This document shows, piece after piece, positions 38,145 to 45,722 of a DNA stretch of 64,000 bases. Position numbers and translations under genes: made by a program. Below the pieces are notes generated by a model. The model did no database searches. It was not told the DNA's origin and saw only the letters and a list, made by a program, of their open reading frames with translations. Numbering within the stretch: the stretch's first letter is position 1; every line of letters starts with the position of its first letter. Location: NCBI RefSeq assembly GCF_022063185.1, contig NZ_CP091914.1:1-64000 (forward strand), read 5' to 3'. The stretch comes from Nostoc sp. UHCC 0870 (GTDB taxonomy: Bacteria > Cyanobacteriota > Cyanobacteriia > Cyanobacteriales > Nostocaceae).

Positions 38145-39176
38145 ATGATCAACAATACTCAGCTTGACAACCTACCACCAATCAAGCTGATCCACATTCA
38201 GGATCAAGCACCATCAACTGTACAGGGACAATCTAGAACTAGGGGAGCAAAAATAGCTGCACCCACAGATATTCGATGGATAAAGGTACTGGAGTTTTTA
38301 CGCAGCACCAATCTTGCGCCTAACAGTCGCAAAATGTATGAGCGCGAATTGAAGCGGTTTTTGGGCTGGACACAGCTACACTATCATGAGCTACGCCCAC
38401 GTCACCTGGGGTTATACAAGGAATATCTGCGCGATGAAGTAAAAACTGATTCAGGAAAACCCCTGTCAAAAAGCAGTATCAATGCTGGGGTTGCTGCGTT
38501 CAAAAGCTTCTTTAAATGGATGTGTTATACATATCCAGACATAATCGCTACTAATCCCACACTGGGGATAAAGCTAGAAAAAGTACCACTGCCACCAGCC
38601 CAAAGTTTAACTGATGAACAGATGAAGCGCGTTTGGTCAGCTTTAGAATTGCTCTTAGAAACAAAACAACGAGATACCGCACTTGTCCACATACTCAGCC
38701 ACGGACTCCGCGCCGGGGAAGTTGTACAGCTAAATGTAGGCTCATTTGATGGCAAGCTGCTGTTTTTACCAGATACTAAAACTAATGAACCGCGCTTAGT
38801 GCCATTGCGAAAGGAAAGCAGAGAAGTATTAGCGGCGTATTTGCGATCGCGCTCAGTTGGGGGTGAAGAACTAAACAGCCTCACGCCGTTGATGATTTCG
38901 CATCATGCCTCATATAAAGGAGAAAGGCTCAGTTATCACGGGATTTACTTTGCTGTAGAAAAAATCGGTGAATTAGCTGGTATTGAAGATTTGCATCCCC
39001 ACCAATTTCGGCATACTTACGCCACTGATTTACTACTAATGGGTGTTGACCCCAGCCATGCGCGGAAACTGACGGGCCATCAAAGCGAGAAGGCTTTTCG
39101 GCGGTATACACTTCGTAGTGAGCAAGAAGCAGCGATCGCTGCTTACTATCGTGCTATTGGTGAAGAATCAGAATAA
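38145..39176 (+). CDS. Tyrosine recombinase / integrase
   Basis: The ATG at 38145 (MINNTQLDNLPPIKL) is preferred; a TTG at 38103 would add 14 residues. 343 aa with an N-terminal SAM-like core-binding domain (WIKVLEFLRSTNLAPNSRKM, YERELKRFLGW) and a catalytic domain. The active-site residues are visible: Arg in SHGLRAGEV, His-x-x-Arg in HQFRHTYA, His in LTGHQS, and the Tyr nucleophile in FRRYTLRS. Xer-like in size. On a plasmid it may resolve multimers or drive integration. It is followed by two small genes at 3 bp and by an ATGA overlap, so the three form an operon. Confidence 0.88.
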   Translation: MINNTQLDNLPPIKLIHIQDQAPSTVQGQSRTRGAKIAAPTDIRWIKVLEFLRSTNLAPNSRKMYERELKRFLGWTQLHYHELRPRHLGLYKEYLRDEVKTDSGKPLSKSSINAGVAAFKSFFKWMCYTYPDIIATNPTLGIKLEKVPLPPAQSLTDEQMKRVWSALELLLETKQRDTALVHILSHGLRAGEVVQLNVGSFDGKLLFLPDTKTNEPRLVPLRKESREVLAAYLRSRSVGGEELNSLTPLMISHHASYKGERLSYHGIYFAVEKIGELAGIEDLHPHQFRHTYATDLLLMGVDPSHARKLTGHQSEKAFRRYTLRSEQEAAIAAYYRAIGEESE

Positions 39177-39179
39177 TCC

Positions 39180-39647
39180 ATGCCAAAGCCACTAGACCCT
39201 AAGTGTCAGTTATGCGCGAAGCTACCAACAACAAAAGCAAAAGTGCTGCATGGGACAGAAGGTGATGGCTGTTGGAATCCCAAAGTCTGTCATAATCGCC
39301 GTTCGTTTTACCGCAACAAAAGTAAAGATGATTCTGGGCAGATTGAGGCGATCGCAGTTGAACCGCCAGAAACATATTTTGCCGTACTGTATTTATATAA
39401 AGAACCGGGGGATAAGCCATTGCACGCCTTGGGTGCAGAACTATGGCTAGGACAAAAGCCTATTTGTCGGTTAGAGCCAATCCACTGCTTTGGTCTAACT
39501 GCTGGTAAAATCCGCGCCTATACAGATCAGGTGTTGCAGGCTTTTGCTAAACAATATGGTGTTTCCCTCCACCAATATAAGGATATGTTTGAGATTAGCC
39601 CATCCCATTGCCCAGTCCGACCTTGCCCGTTACATCCTGAATTATGA
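39180..39647 (+). CDS. Hypothetical Cys-rich protein in the recombinase operon
   Basis: 155 aa. The N-terminus has CQLCAKLP at about 9-16 and further Cys at about 31 and 37 (GCWNPKVCHNRR), a spacing that could bind zinc. The middle is beta-rich (ETYFAVLYLYKEPGDKPLHA) and the C-terminus ends with HCPVRPCPLHPEL. I do not recognise the family. The start is 3 bp after the recombinase stop and its end overlaps the next start, so it may be an accessory or recombination-directionality protein; that is inference. Confidence 0.6.
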   Translation: MPKPLDPKCQLCAKLPTTKAKVLHGTEGDGCWNPKVCHNRRSFYRNKSKDDSGQIEAIAVEPPETYFAVLYLYKEPGDKPLHALGAELWLGQKPICRLEPIHCFGLTAGKIRAYTDQVLQAFAKQYGVSLHQYKDMFEISPSHCPVRPCPLHPEL

Positions 39648-40345
39648 CCAGCTATCGCCAATTAACAATTTGGGATGTGCTAGATGAGATGTCAGAAGCT
39701 CCAGCGACATCAACTCTTGCTCCCGTCTGGGATTGTTTAGATGCCGAGCTTGAAAGTTTATCTGTGGAAGCACAATTATCAACCGCCGCACAAGCCTTTT
39801 CCCAAATTGCAGATATTCTCAAATCTCGTGCTGATTTACTGTTGTCAGATGTCCGCGCTCAGAACGATACTTTGGGGCCGGTTGTCAGCACGGATATCTT
39901 TGCTGGTTTGGTGCGGACGACAATGCAGCTAGATTTGGATGACCTAATCGAAGAACCAGCACCGCAGAATTTTAGACCTCATGGGCCACATCAGTTTTCT
40001 CATACTGCCGAAAGTCATGATTCAGTAGCCGCTCCGGTTGAGAAAGAGAACGTCCTAGCGATGCTTGAAATTCAGACTGTAGAAGATGTTCATCGGTTGG
40101 CTGGTGATGAAGATGTGCAGAAATGGCAAAGTGCGATCGCCAACCATCTTACCCAGGTAAAAGATGAAATTGCCCTTCCTTTACTACAACGAGGATTGAA
40201 AATGCCGATGGTGGAGGTATGGTTAGGATTGTTACTGGGTGGTTTTATATTGGAGCAACGTGGCGATTTTTATCACAGCGAGGCTATCTGGGTTAAGGGG
40301 AATTTCTCCTCAAAACTCACCTTCACAGATCAAAATCCAGGGTAA
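39644..40345 (+). CDS. Hypothetical protein, third gene of the recombinase operon
   Basis: 233 aa starting MTSYRQLTIWDVLDEMSE, overlapping the previous stop (ATGA). Acidic, mainly helical, with a low-complexity middle (EEPAPQNFRPHGPHQFSHTA). The C-terminal half has QTVEDVHRLAGDEDVQKWQS, then a hydrophobic MPMVEVWLGLLLGGFIL. No family recognised and no signal peptide. The 3' end overlaps the convergent ParR-like gene by 23 bp. Confidence 0.55.
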   Translation: MTSYRQLTIWDVLDEMSEAPATSTLAPVWDCLDAELESLSVEAQLSTAAQAFSQIADILKSRADLLLSDVRAQNDTLGPVVSTDIFAGLVRTTMQLDLDDLIEEPAPQNFRPHGPHQFSHTAESHDSVAAPVEKENVLAMLEIQTVEDVHRLAGDEDVQKWQSAIANHLTQVKDEIALPLLQRGLKMPMVEVWLGLLLGGFILEQRGDFYHSEAIWVKGNFSSKLTFTDQNPG

Positions 40346-40628
40346 ATGTGTCGCTATCTGAATCTTCTGTTGTTTCCAGTGTTGGTGCAGTTAGAGAAGG
40401 TTGCTGTGGTTGGTTTTGGTTTGTCGTCACAGGGGTAAACACTGTTGAGTGGGGAACTGCTTGTTGCATGGGGAACGCTCCCTTTTTAAACGCAAAATAG
40501 CAATCGATAATAAAATAAAGCGTCTCTAGATAACTTTTATCTAGGTATTGTGATTCAGTAAATATACGTTCACGATAGCTATCTTTGATGCGGATTTTTT
40601 CGGGGGTCTTGTCTTGATTCTCTGCCAT
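40323..40628 (-). CDS. Small protein after ParM, possible ParR/StbB-type adaptor
   Basis: The ATG at 40628 (MAENQDKTPEKIRIKDSYRE) has AGGTGA just upstream; a GTG at 40637, abutting the ParM stop, is the alternative. 101 aa with a basic N-terminal half (likely DNA-binding, EKIRIKDSYRERIF) and a Gln/Thr-rich, acidic C-terminal tail (EDSDSDTFTLDFDL). In ParM systems the gene after parM encodes ParR, which binds the centromere with its N-terminus and the filament with an acidic tail; size, charge layout and position fit this. No direct motif proves it. Confidence 0.55.
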   Translation of the reverse strand: MAENQDKTPEKIRIKDSYRERIFTESQYLDKSYLETLYFIIDCYFAFKKGAFPMQQAVPHSTVFTPVTTNQNQPQQPSLTAPTLETTEDSDSDTFTLDFDL

Positions 40629-40637
40629 TGTTTTCAC

Positions 40638-41579
40638 CTACCCATTCTTACTAACAATCGCTTTTGCCATTGATAGTAGTCCAAAGGCATTCGCTTCTAC
40701 TGGATTCTCCAACACTGTGAATCCGTTCTTCTCTAGCAGTTTCTTTAGCCCTGGTAACAGACACCCTCCACCAATTGCCCAAATTTCATCTCCAGTGTGT
40801 TTGGCATCAAGTGCCATACTCACTATTTTTTTCAGGTATTTCTCGTACCAATCTTTTAAACAACCACTGTAGATATCTTTGATATCGATGTCACGACTAT
40901 ATCTGGTATGCCCCATTTCCAGACAATATCTAATCTTCGATGGCTCTCCGACTTTTCCTCCATTCAGATGTTTCATTTTTTGGGCAATTTCATCGATGAG
41001 AACTTCTACACCTATGGGGTAGGGGGTGTGAACTTCTCGCTTTCCTTGGCTGTAACGTGAATACAGTGTTGTGCCATTGCCAAAGTCCAACACTGTTAAT
41101 TTTTTTGGCAGTTGCTGCCCAAATAATGCGCCTATCCCCTCTGGTACTACTTTCAGCACTTCTATCTTTACTAATGATGCTTTCCCCGCCAGTATTGGCT
41201 GGTATTCTCCATTTAATACTTTCTTCAAATTTTCTGCTAGAGCTACATCATGTAAGCTGACTACTAATTTTAAATGCCACGCCTTACGGTGTGGCAGATG
41301 TGCTAATGCTCCCAACAATGTTGTCAGTGCATTCTTGACTTTGTTTTCATTGCTATCTGTGTTGCGCTCAAAATGATTTCCGGCTCGGAACGCTGATTCC
41401 CCAACTGTGTAAGCATTGCCATTGAGAATTACTCTCCCTGGTACATCTTCCATTTCTGCTGTGGAAATATAGCTGGGGACGCGCACTACTTCAAAGCCAT
41501 CTACTAAAAGTTTTAGACTGCCGTAACCATTATCAAAGCCTGCCGGAAAAATTTTTTGTAAGTTGTGAATATTGGACAT
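40638..41579 (-). CDS. parM: ParM/StbA-like actin-family plasmid segregation ATPase
   Basis: The ATG at 41579 is preferred over a TTG at 41588, giving 313 aa. The actin-fold signatures are present: FDNGYGSLKL near residue 15 (phosphate 1), VLDFGNGTTLYSRY near 165 (phosphate 2) and AIGGGCLLPGL near 270 (adenosine). Such proteins polymerise with ATP and push plasmid copies apart. Upstream (41618-41730) lies a set of repeated CCCTA/TAGGG motifs, a likely centromere, and the next gene may be ParR. The protein's own gene is next to a second, ParAB-type partition system. Confidence 0.8.
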   Translation of the reverse strand: MSNIHNLQKIFPAGFDNGYGSLKLLVDGFEVVRVPSYISTAEMEDVPGRVILNGNAYTVGESAFRAGNHFERNTDSNENKVKNALTTLLGALAHLPHRKAWHLKLVVSLHDVALAENLKKVLNGEYQPILAGKASLVKIEVLKVVPEGIGALFGQQLPKKLTVLDFGNGTTLYSRYSQGKREVHTPYPIGVEVLIDEIAQKMKHLNGGKVGEPSKIRYCLEMGHTRYSRDIDIKDIYSGCLKDWYEKYLKKIVSMALDAKHTGDEIWAIGGGCLLPGLKKLLEKNGFTVLENPVEANAFGLLSMAKAIVSKNG

Positions 41580-41617
41580 GGGGGTCAAGTGGGGTACAAA
41601 ATCTTGCTGGCTCTAAA

Positions 41618-41730
41618 ATACCCTAAGCATCCCCTAAATATACCCTATATAGGGGCTATTTATCCCTCATAATTCTATTTTATCCTTGGGGTATATATGA
41701 CCCCTATATATACCCTACTAGGGGTACAAT
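41618..41730. repeat. Iterated CCCTA/TAGGGG motifs, candidate parC centromere and operator
   Basis: Upstream of the ParM-like gene the motif (T)ACCCTA and its inverse TAGGGG(T) occur many times: TACCCTA at about 41619, CCCCTAAATATACCCTATAT followed by AGGGG at 41631-41655, GGGGTATATATGACCCC at 41689-41705, and TACCCTACTAGGGGTA at 41711-41726. Some form short palindromes. Iterated sites before parM are where ParR binds, both to load plasmids on filaments and to repress its own operon. Confidence 0.65.
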
Positions 41731-41811
41731 TTAAAATGTCGGTTAATTTGTTTTTTTGGACGTTAGAAAAAAAACAGGCTCAGTATTAAAAAATTAACAG
41801 TTAAGTTGAGT

Positions 41812-41848
41812 GTTAGGAGTAGTGGAGAGCCGCTCCACTACTCCTAAC
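41812..41848. repeat. Perfect 16-bp inverted repeat
   Basis: GTTAGGAGTAGTGGAG, a 5-base loop (AGCCG), then its exact complement. There is no T-run on either side, so it does not look like an intrinsic terminator. It lies between the ParM centromere-like region and the ParB gene end and could be a protein-binding site, a replication or recombination site, or a tiny MITE. The remaining 41850-42029 holds nothing else I can identify. Confidence 0.7.
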
Positions 41849-42029
41849 AGTTGCTCACAAATCCTGACAGCAGCACATTTTTTCTAATGTAGAGAGTGAT
41901 TTTGTGTAATGTGTCTTGACCTTTTTTGAATCGTAGAGAAGCGACTGGACGAACAATGTGCATGAAAGCCATGTAGCCTATTAGGTAAACAATCTTTCCC
42001 CATACCCTGTTTTCGTTAAACACCTTGGT

Positions 42030-42998
42030 TCACAGTTGATTGTCATCTTGTATCAATTCATTTAACTGAGATAACAACTTCTCTACCTTTGATTTTTTCT
42101 TGGGATCATCCCACACTTTTGCTTTTTTGAAGCGTTGGAACGTATCATCAACTCGGTCTTTTATCGATGCTAAATTTGTTGGAGATGACGAATTTGATTG
42201 AACAGTAGTCTCAATTCCTTTAATCTTCCGCTTGATTTCACTCAATGAGAGATTGTAGGCGATCGCATCCTCAAGAAGTTGCTTTCTAGTAGACTCATCA
42301 CTAACTCTTGCGATCGCTCGTGCTTTGGTGTATTCAAGTTGACCAGAACGCAGCACTTCTAGAACATCTGCTGGCAGATTGATCAGTGGGAGGCGATTTT
42401 TCACAAATGACTCCCAACTCATTCGCCCTAGCGATGCAAATAATTCTTCAACTATCTTAGTTTCTCTTTGAGACATAACGTTATGTCTCAATTCGGAATT
42501 GCGATCGCAAACGTTTCTCATGCGGTTGAGATGGCTGCTAACCTCCTGTTGGGTGATCTGCATCTGGATGGCAAATAATTCAAGGATGCCTTCGGTTTCT
42601 TCTAGGGGATTGAGGTCTTCTCGTTGCAGGTTTTCAACTAATCGCACCTGATAGGTAGTGATGTCATCCATATCGCGGACGACCACAGGGACTTCGGTTA
42701 GCCCTGCCATTATTGCTGCTCTGTAGCGTCGTTCCCCCGCTACCAATTCATAATCGCCTCCAGAAAGCGGACGCACTAACAAAGGTTCAAGGATACCCAA
42801 TTTTTGAATTGAGCGTGATAGTTCCTCAAGCTTATGTTCGTCGAAGTAACGCCGGGGCTGGGATGGGGGGATTTTGATTAAGTTGATGGCAACAGTATTT
42901 GGTGTAGTAGCCATACTTTCAGGTTCGTTAAAACTTTCGCCTAGTAGGGCGGCTACACCTTTTAATTGGCTGGTATAGGGTTGCTCTTTTTTGCTCAC
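42030..42998 (-). CDS. parB: ParB/Spo0J-family partition protein
   Basis: 322 aa starting with GTG, overlapping the parA stop (GTGA). The ParB N-terminal CTPase domain is clear: QPRRYFDE, GERRYRAAIMAGL and ENLQREDLNPLEE at about 105-117, then a KorB-type HTH (about 130-230) and a charged C-terminus. ParB binds parS sites, spreads as a CTP-dependent clamp, and works with ParA. A perfect 24-bp palindrome lies within its own coding sequence (42468-42491). Confidence 0.9.
   Translation of the reverse strand: MSKKEQPYTSQLKGVAALLGESFNEPESMATTPNTVAINLIKIPPSQPRRYFDEHKLEELSRSIQKLGILEPLLVRPLSGGDYELVAGERRYRAAIMAGLTEVPVVVRDMDDITTYQVRLVENLQREDLNPLEETEGILELFAIQMQITQQEVSSHLNRMRNVCDRNSELRHNVMSQRETKIVEELFASLGRMSWESFVKNRLPLINLPADVLEVLRSGQLEYTKARAIARVSDESTRKQLLEDAIAYNLSLSEIKRKIKGIETTVQSNSSSPTNLASIKDRVDDTFQRFKKAKVWDDPKKKSKVEKLLSQLNELIQDDNQL
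42468..42491. promoter_or_regulatory. 24-bp perfect palindrome inside parB, candidate parS
   Basis: TTGAGACATAAC joined to its exact complement GTTATGTCTCAA with no spacer, inside codons for R-H-N-V-M-S-Q-R. A perfect palindrome of 12-bp arms by chance in 64 kb is unlikely. parS sites are palindromic and lie near or in parAB genes. It differs from the chromosomal consensus (TGTTTCACGTGAAACA), as plasmid sites often do. Inference only. Confidence 0.5.
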
Positions 42999-43762
42999 TG
43001 TAGTTTTTCTAAATTGAGGGCGATTTTTTTTAGTACAGCGACGGCAGGATGTTTGGGATTATATACTGCTAAAGGTAAACGTGCCTCACTTGCATCAGCA
43101 AAGGCAATAGATTTAGGAATGGGTTCGTAAACTGTTGCCACAGGTGAAAGTTGTTCTGTGATAGCTTTCATGGTTCTGCTTTCTTGAGCAGTACGTGCAT
43201 CATACATTGTGGGGATGAAGCCAGCAATGGCGAGTGTTTTATTAGCACCTTTTCGGAGTGTAGCTACGGTTCTTAATAGTAAATCAGTTCCTTGAAAGGA
43301 TTTAAACTGGCACTGAATTGGGACTAAAACATGAGTAGCTGCTACTAAGCTAATAACACTGAGGATACCCAGTGATGGGGGACAGTCAATCAAAATGTAG
43401 TCGTATTGAGCGAGTACGGGTGCGATCGCATTTTTTAAGCGCATTTCCCGCATCAAGGCGGCAACTAGTTCTAGTTCTGCGGCACTTAAGTTGATATTGG
43501 CTGGCACTAAACCCATGCCGTGAATAGGTTCAGAGTATATTGGTAATGGTTCTTCCCCCACCACTGCTTCGTAGACAGTTTTAGTGATATTTTCCGGTTC
43601 TAGCCCCATAAATGTCGTAAGTGAGGCTTGAGGGTCCATGTCTATTAAAAGAACACGCTTTTTCTTTTTTTGAGCAAGGTGATAACCCAAGTTCATAGTT
43701 AAACTTGTCTTTCCTACTCCGCCTGATTGATTAAATAGCGCAATAATATGGGTTTTGCTCAC
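42995..43762 (-). CDS. parA: ParA-family partition ATPase
   Basis: The GTG at 43762 (SKTHIIALFNQSGGVGKTSL) is chosen as start, since the 30 codons upstream have no family similarity. 255 aa with Walker A QSGGVGKTS, LLIDMDPQASLT (switch I) and YILIDCPPSLGI (Walker B/switch II), the standard type Ib plasmid ParA. It ends in a 4-bp overlap with parB. With ParB it segregates the plasmid. Confidence 0.9.
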   Translation of the reverse strand: MSKTHIIALFNQSGGVGKTSLTMNLGYHLAQKKKKRVLLIDMDPQASLTTFMGLEPENITKTVYEAVVGEEPLPIYSEPIHGMGLVPANINLSAAELELVAALMREMRLKNAIAPVLAQYDYILIDCPPSLGILSVISLVAATHVLVPIQCQFKSFQGTDLLLRTVATLRKGANKTLAIAGFIPTMYDARTAQESRTMKAITEQLSPVATVYEPIPKSIAFADASEARLPLAVYNPKHPAVAVLKKIALNLEKLQ

Positions 43763-44202
43763 GAGTAATAAATTAAAGTTGTCATTAAAAATGCCTCTAA
43801 TACAGGCAGATTGTAGCTTTGGATCTACAGTTATACAACAGGAGCAATACATTTTTCACAAATTAAGGCTCTCTAGCTTTGAGTTCAGAAGACTCCACAA
43901 AAGGCGATGCCTAACGACAAAGCTAACGCCAACTCAGCCACAAAAACCGGATGGACTTTCCTGTAGAAAAATTGCTAGTTAAGTGCAGCAGCGATGGCGT
44001 TCCAGCTACCAGAGGCGATCGCAGTTTCTATCTAACTTACATTTTCCACTTAGAAATCTGAATGTTAAATCATTGACTAAGTGCAAGATGAGCAAGGCGT
44101 TCAATATTAAGTACAAGAAAATACATAACTATATGTGGAAAAATAGCTCCTGTGGGGTTTCTCCTGGGCTTTCAGACTCCCGTTAAGTTTTTTGTAAATA
44201 AA
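43763..44202. other. Intergenic region upstream of parA
   Basis: About 440 bp. It should contain the parA promoter near 43763-43900. A short + strand frame from 43950 (MDFPVEKLLVKCSSDGVPAT, 36 aa in all) reads like protein sequence and could be a remnant, but I cannot support it as a gene. 'ggcgatcgcagtttc' near 44014 includes one GCGATCGC. Confidence 0.4.
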
Positions 44203-44233
44203 AATCCCCAGCCATAAATTATAGCTGGAGATT
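44196..44233 (-). terminator. Intrinsic terminator after the CRISPR-like element
   Basis: On the minus strand AATCTCCAGC pairs with GCTGGGGATT (one mismatch) across an A+T-rich loop, followed directly by TTTTTATTT. This would end a transcript that comes through the 57-aa ORF and the CRISPR-like repeat. Confidence 0.65.
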
Positions 44234-44263
44234 AAGCACGTTTAGCGTGAATGAAATGCCAAT

Positions 44264-44298
44264 GTTTCCATTAATTCGACTTCATATGAAGTCAAGCA
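44264..44298 (-). repeat. Isolated degenerate CRISPR-like repeat
   Basis: On the + strand GTTTCCATTAATTC matches the first 14 bases of the array repeat exactly; one later stretch differs. In the array repeat the palindrome is AACTTC-CGAA-GAAGTT; here it is GACTTC-ATAT-GAAGTC, so an A:T pair has become G:C on both sides and the stem is kept. The 3' handle (ATGGAAAC in minus orientation) is intact. No second repeat follows within a spacer length. It lies 3' of a 57-aa ORF and is followed by about 30 nt and an intrinsic terminator. Confidence 0.75.
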
Positions 44299-44300
44299 AT

Positions 44301-44474
44301 TCAAATTTGGGCATTAAATTTCAGCACAAACTTGACACTATTCACTTGTCTTTGCAGCACTTGTAGGTAAGCAGTCGCATCATTGCGGCGACGAAATCTC
44401 GCTACCACTATGCAATCATTCCTAGATAAATTGCGAATTATGCACCACGGATGTAACTGCTCAAAATATGTCAT
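44301..44474 (-). CDS. 57-aa conserved-looking cyanobacterial protein
   Basis: ATG at 44474, stop at 44301-44303. The product starts MTYFEQLHPWCIIRNLSRND and goes on with CIVVARFRRRNDATAYLQVL. 'LHPWCI-R' and 'VVARFRRRNDA' are segments I recall from small cyanobacterial proteins of unknown function, often next to mobile DNA; this is memory of a pattern, not a search result. Basic, possibly RNA- or DNA-binding. Its 3' untranslated region would carry the CRISPR-like repeat and the terminator. Confidence 0.65.
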   Translation of the reverse strand: MTYFEQLHPWCIIRNLSRNDCIVVARFRRRNDATAYLQVLQRQVNSVKFVLKFNAQI

Positions 44475-44610
44475 AGTGACTCCTAGAATTGCTGAAAATT
44501 ACATGAATAACGTGTTTTTGAATTACCTCAATTCACATTAGTTCAGGATATATATAGCAAAACAGGTCTAAACGATATTGACAGATTCCTTCTTTTGTGG
44601 ATGAAAAATA

Positions 44611-44910
44611 CTATGAAATAGCAAGACGCAATAACTGTTGTAGATGCTCAGGAATTTCGTCAATATGCTCTAGCAGGAAATCCATTAAACCCAGATTTAA
44701 TAAATCATTGCGTGTTGGGTTGCGTCGGTTTTGACCATTTCTAAACCAACCCCTAACAGTAGAGTCAGAGCGATCGCAGATCATAGCTATTTGTTCGTAG
44801 CTGACCGCCCACTTAGAATAAAATTGTCGGGGTGTCATGCCAAATTCCCAATTGCTGTACATTGAAATCAGCCTTAATTCTCGTGTTTGCAATGGACGAG
44901 GTTTGGGCAT
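44611..44910 (-). CDS. HTH-like protein, paralogue of the 3718-3924 product
   Basis: 99 aa. An N-terminal extension (KPRPLQTRELRLISMYSNWE) precedes PRQFYSKWAVSYEQIAMICD, then R-S-D-S-T-V-R-G-W and QNRRNPTRNDLL. The central pattern is shared with the 68-aa protein at 3718-3924, which lacks the extension and the C-terminal LEHIDEIPEHLQQLLRLAIS. The shared core resembles a small HTH. Two copies on one replicon suggest a plasmid regulator family, perhaps linked to parAB or cas expression by position. Confidence 0.6.
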   Translation of the reverse strand: MPKPRPLQTRELRLISMYSNWEFGMTPRQFYSKWAVSYEQIAMICDRSDSTVRGWFRNGQNRRNPTRNDLLNLGLMDFLLEHIDEIPEHLQQLLRLAIS

Positions 44911-44959
44911 AGAAGAAAATAAAGATGGGACGAAATTTAAATTTAGTAGTCAGTCCAGT

Positions 44960-44995
44960 AGGGTGCGTTATGAACGCTAGTCCTAACGCACGGTA
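44960..44995. repeat. Short TAGGGTGCGTTA palindrome, MITE-family relic
   Basis: GTGCGTTA (44963-44970) pairs with TAACGCAC (44984-44991), preceded by 'agtagg'. The word AGTAGGGTGCGT also begins the terminal repeat of the larger MITE at 58721-58945, so this is probably a short relic of the same family. Confidence 0.5.
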
Positions 44996-45039
44996 AAATC
45001 TCTGGTAACGTGTTACACCGGCTTCTACTTTTAGCCTAA

Positions 45040-45305
45040 TTAATGAGAATCTATGTGTACAATCTCAATACTTTGCTTATCGATGTAACGCCAGTAAAAC
45101 CGTTTTGCCATAGATGCAGAAGAACTCCAACACCATATTTGCAGCGATATCGATGTGTTCTTAAACTCCGATAAGCTGCACCTTGTTCAGCAAAACATTT
45201 AAAAGCTTTGTCGTATTGCTTGCGGTCTGAAGAAGATAAAGTATCCAGTTTTTTTTGAACTTTGGAAGTAAAAACTAAACAGAATTTGGAAGATTGAATC
45301 TGCAT
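45040..45305 (-). pseudogene. RelE/ParE-like small protein gene with a frameshift
   Basis: The ATG at 45305 gives MQIQSSKFCLVFTSKVQKKL, then DTLSSSDRKQYDKAFKCFAE and HRYRCKYGV. The open frame then reads poor sequence to 45051, while a shifted frame from about 45137 gives WSSSASMAKRFYWRYIDKQS followed by IEIVHIDSH and TAA at 45040. The latter is plainly the original C-terminus and looks like RelE/ParE-type toxins (R-Y-x-W-R-Y, I-x-I-V-x-I). One base loss explains the break. No antitoxin gene is next to it. Might be a sequencing error. Confidence 0.55.
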
Positions 45306-45441
45306 TCAATAGTTTCCGATTATCCAAACTTGACCGAAAGTGTTGAAATGTTTACATGACAAGAGGTGGAGATCGTGCTTTTTTTTCAGCAGTCATTTTG
45401 GTATATTGATTATGGTAAATACTGTCTAAAGCTCGTAGCTA

Positions 45442-45720
45442 CTAAACGATAAACGCCGCATCATCAATCACAAACTCCGGTTCTGTTCCCAAGACCGCAA
45501 TCTTACAACGAGTGTGGGCAGACATAGGATAAAATCGTACTTGGTCTTCGCGTTTATTTACCAGTCGAGTTAAGTATTTGGATAGAGTAGTGTACTGGTT
45601 CTCATCTAATACACACTCGAAAACTGACTTTTGTACCCGTAAACCGTAGGATTCTAAAAGTTTCGCCACTTTGTTACGGCGAGTATCGCTCACAATGTCG
45701 TAGCATACTAAATAGAACAT
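45442..45720 (-). CDS. cas2: CRISPR-associated endoribonuclease/adaptor Cas2
   Basis: 92 aa, starting MFYLVCYDIVSDTRRNKVAK, the beta1 strand with the conserved Asp of Cas2, then YGLRVQKSVFECVLD, and RFYPMSAHTRCKIAVLG. Length and pattern are standard for Cas2, which dimerises between two Cas1 dimers in the spacer integrase. It starts 2 bp after the cas1 stop. It is the only cas2 in the window although there are two cas1 genes. Confidence 0.9.
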   Translation of the reverse strand: MFYLVCYDIVSDTRRNKVAKLLESYGLRVQKSVFECVLDENQYTTLSKYLTRLVNKREDQVRFYPMSAHTRCKIAVLGTEPEFVIDDAAFIV

Positions 45721-45722
45721 TA

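Noticed and set aside
41812..41848. Rho-independent terminator
   Set aside because: The hairpin is perfect but no T-run follows on either strand.
43950..44060. 36-aa + strand ORF before parA
   Set aside because: It reads like protein but is too short and has no clear ribosome-binding site; noted only in the intergenic entry.
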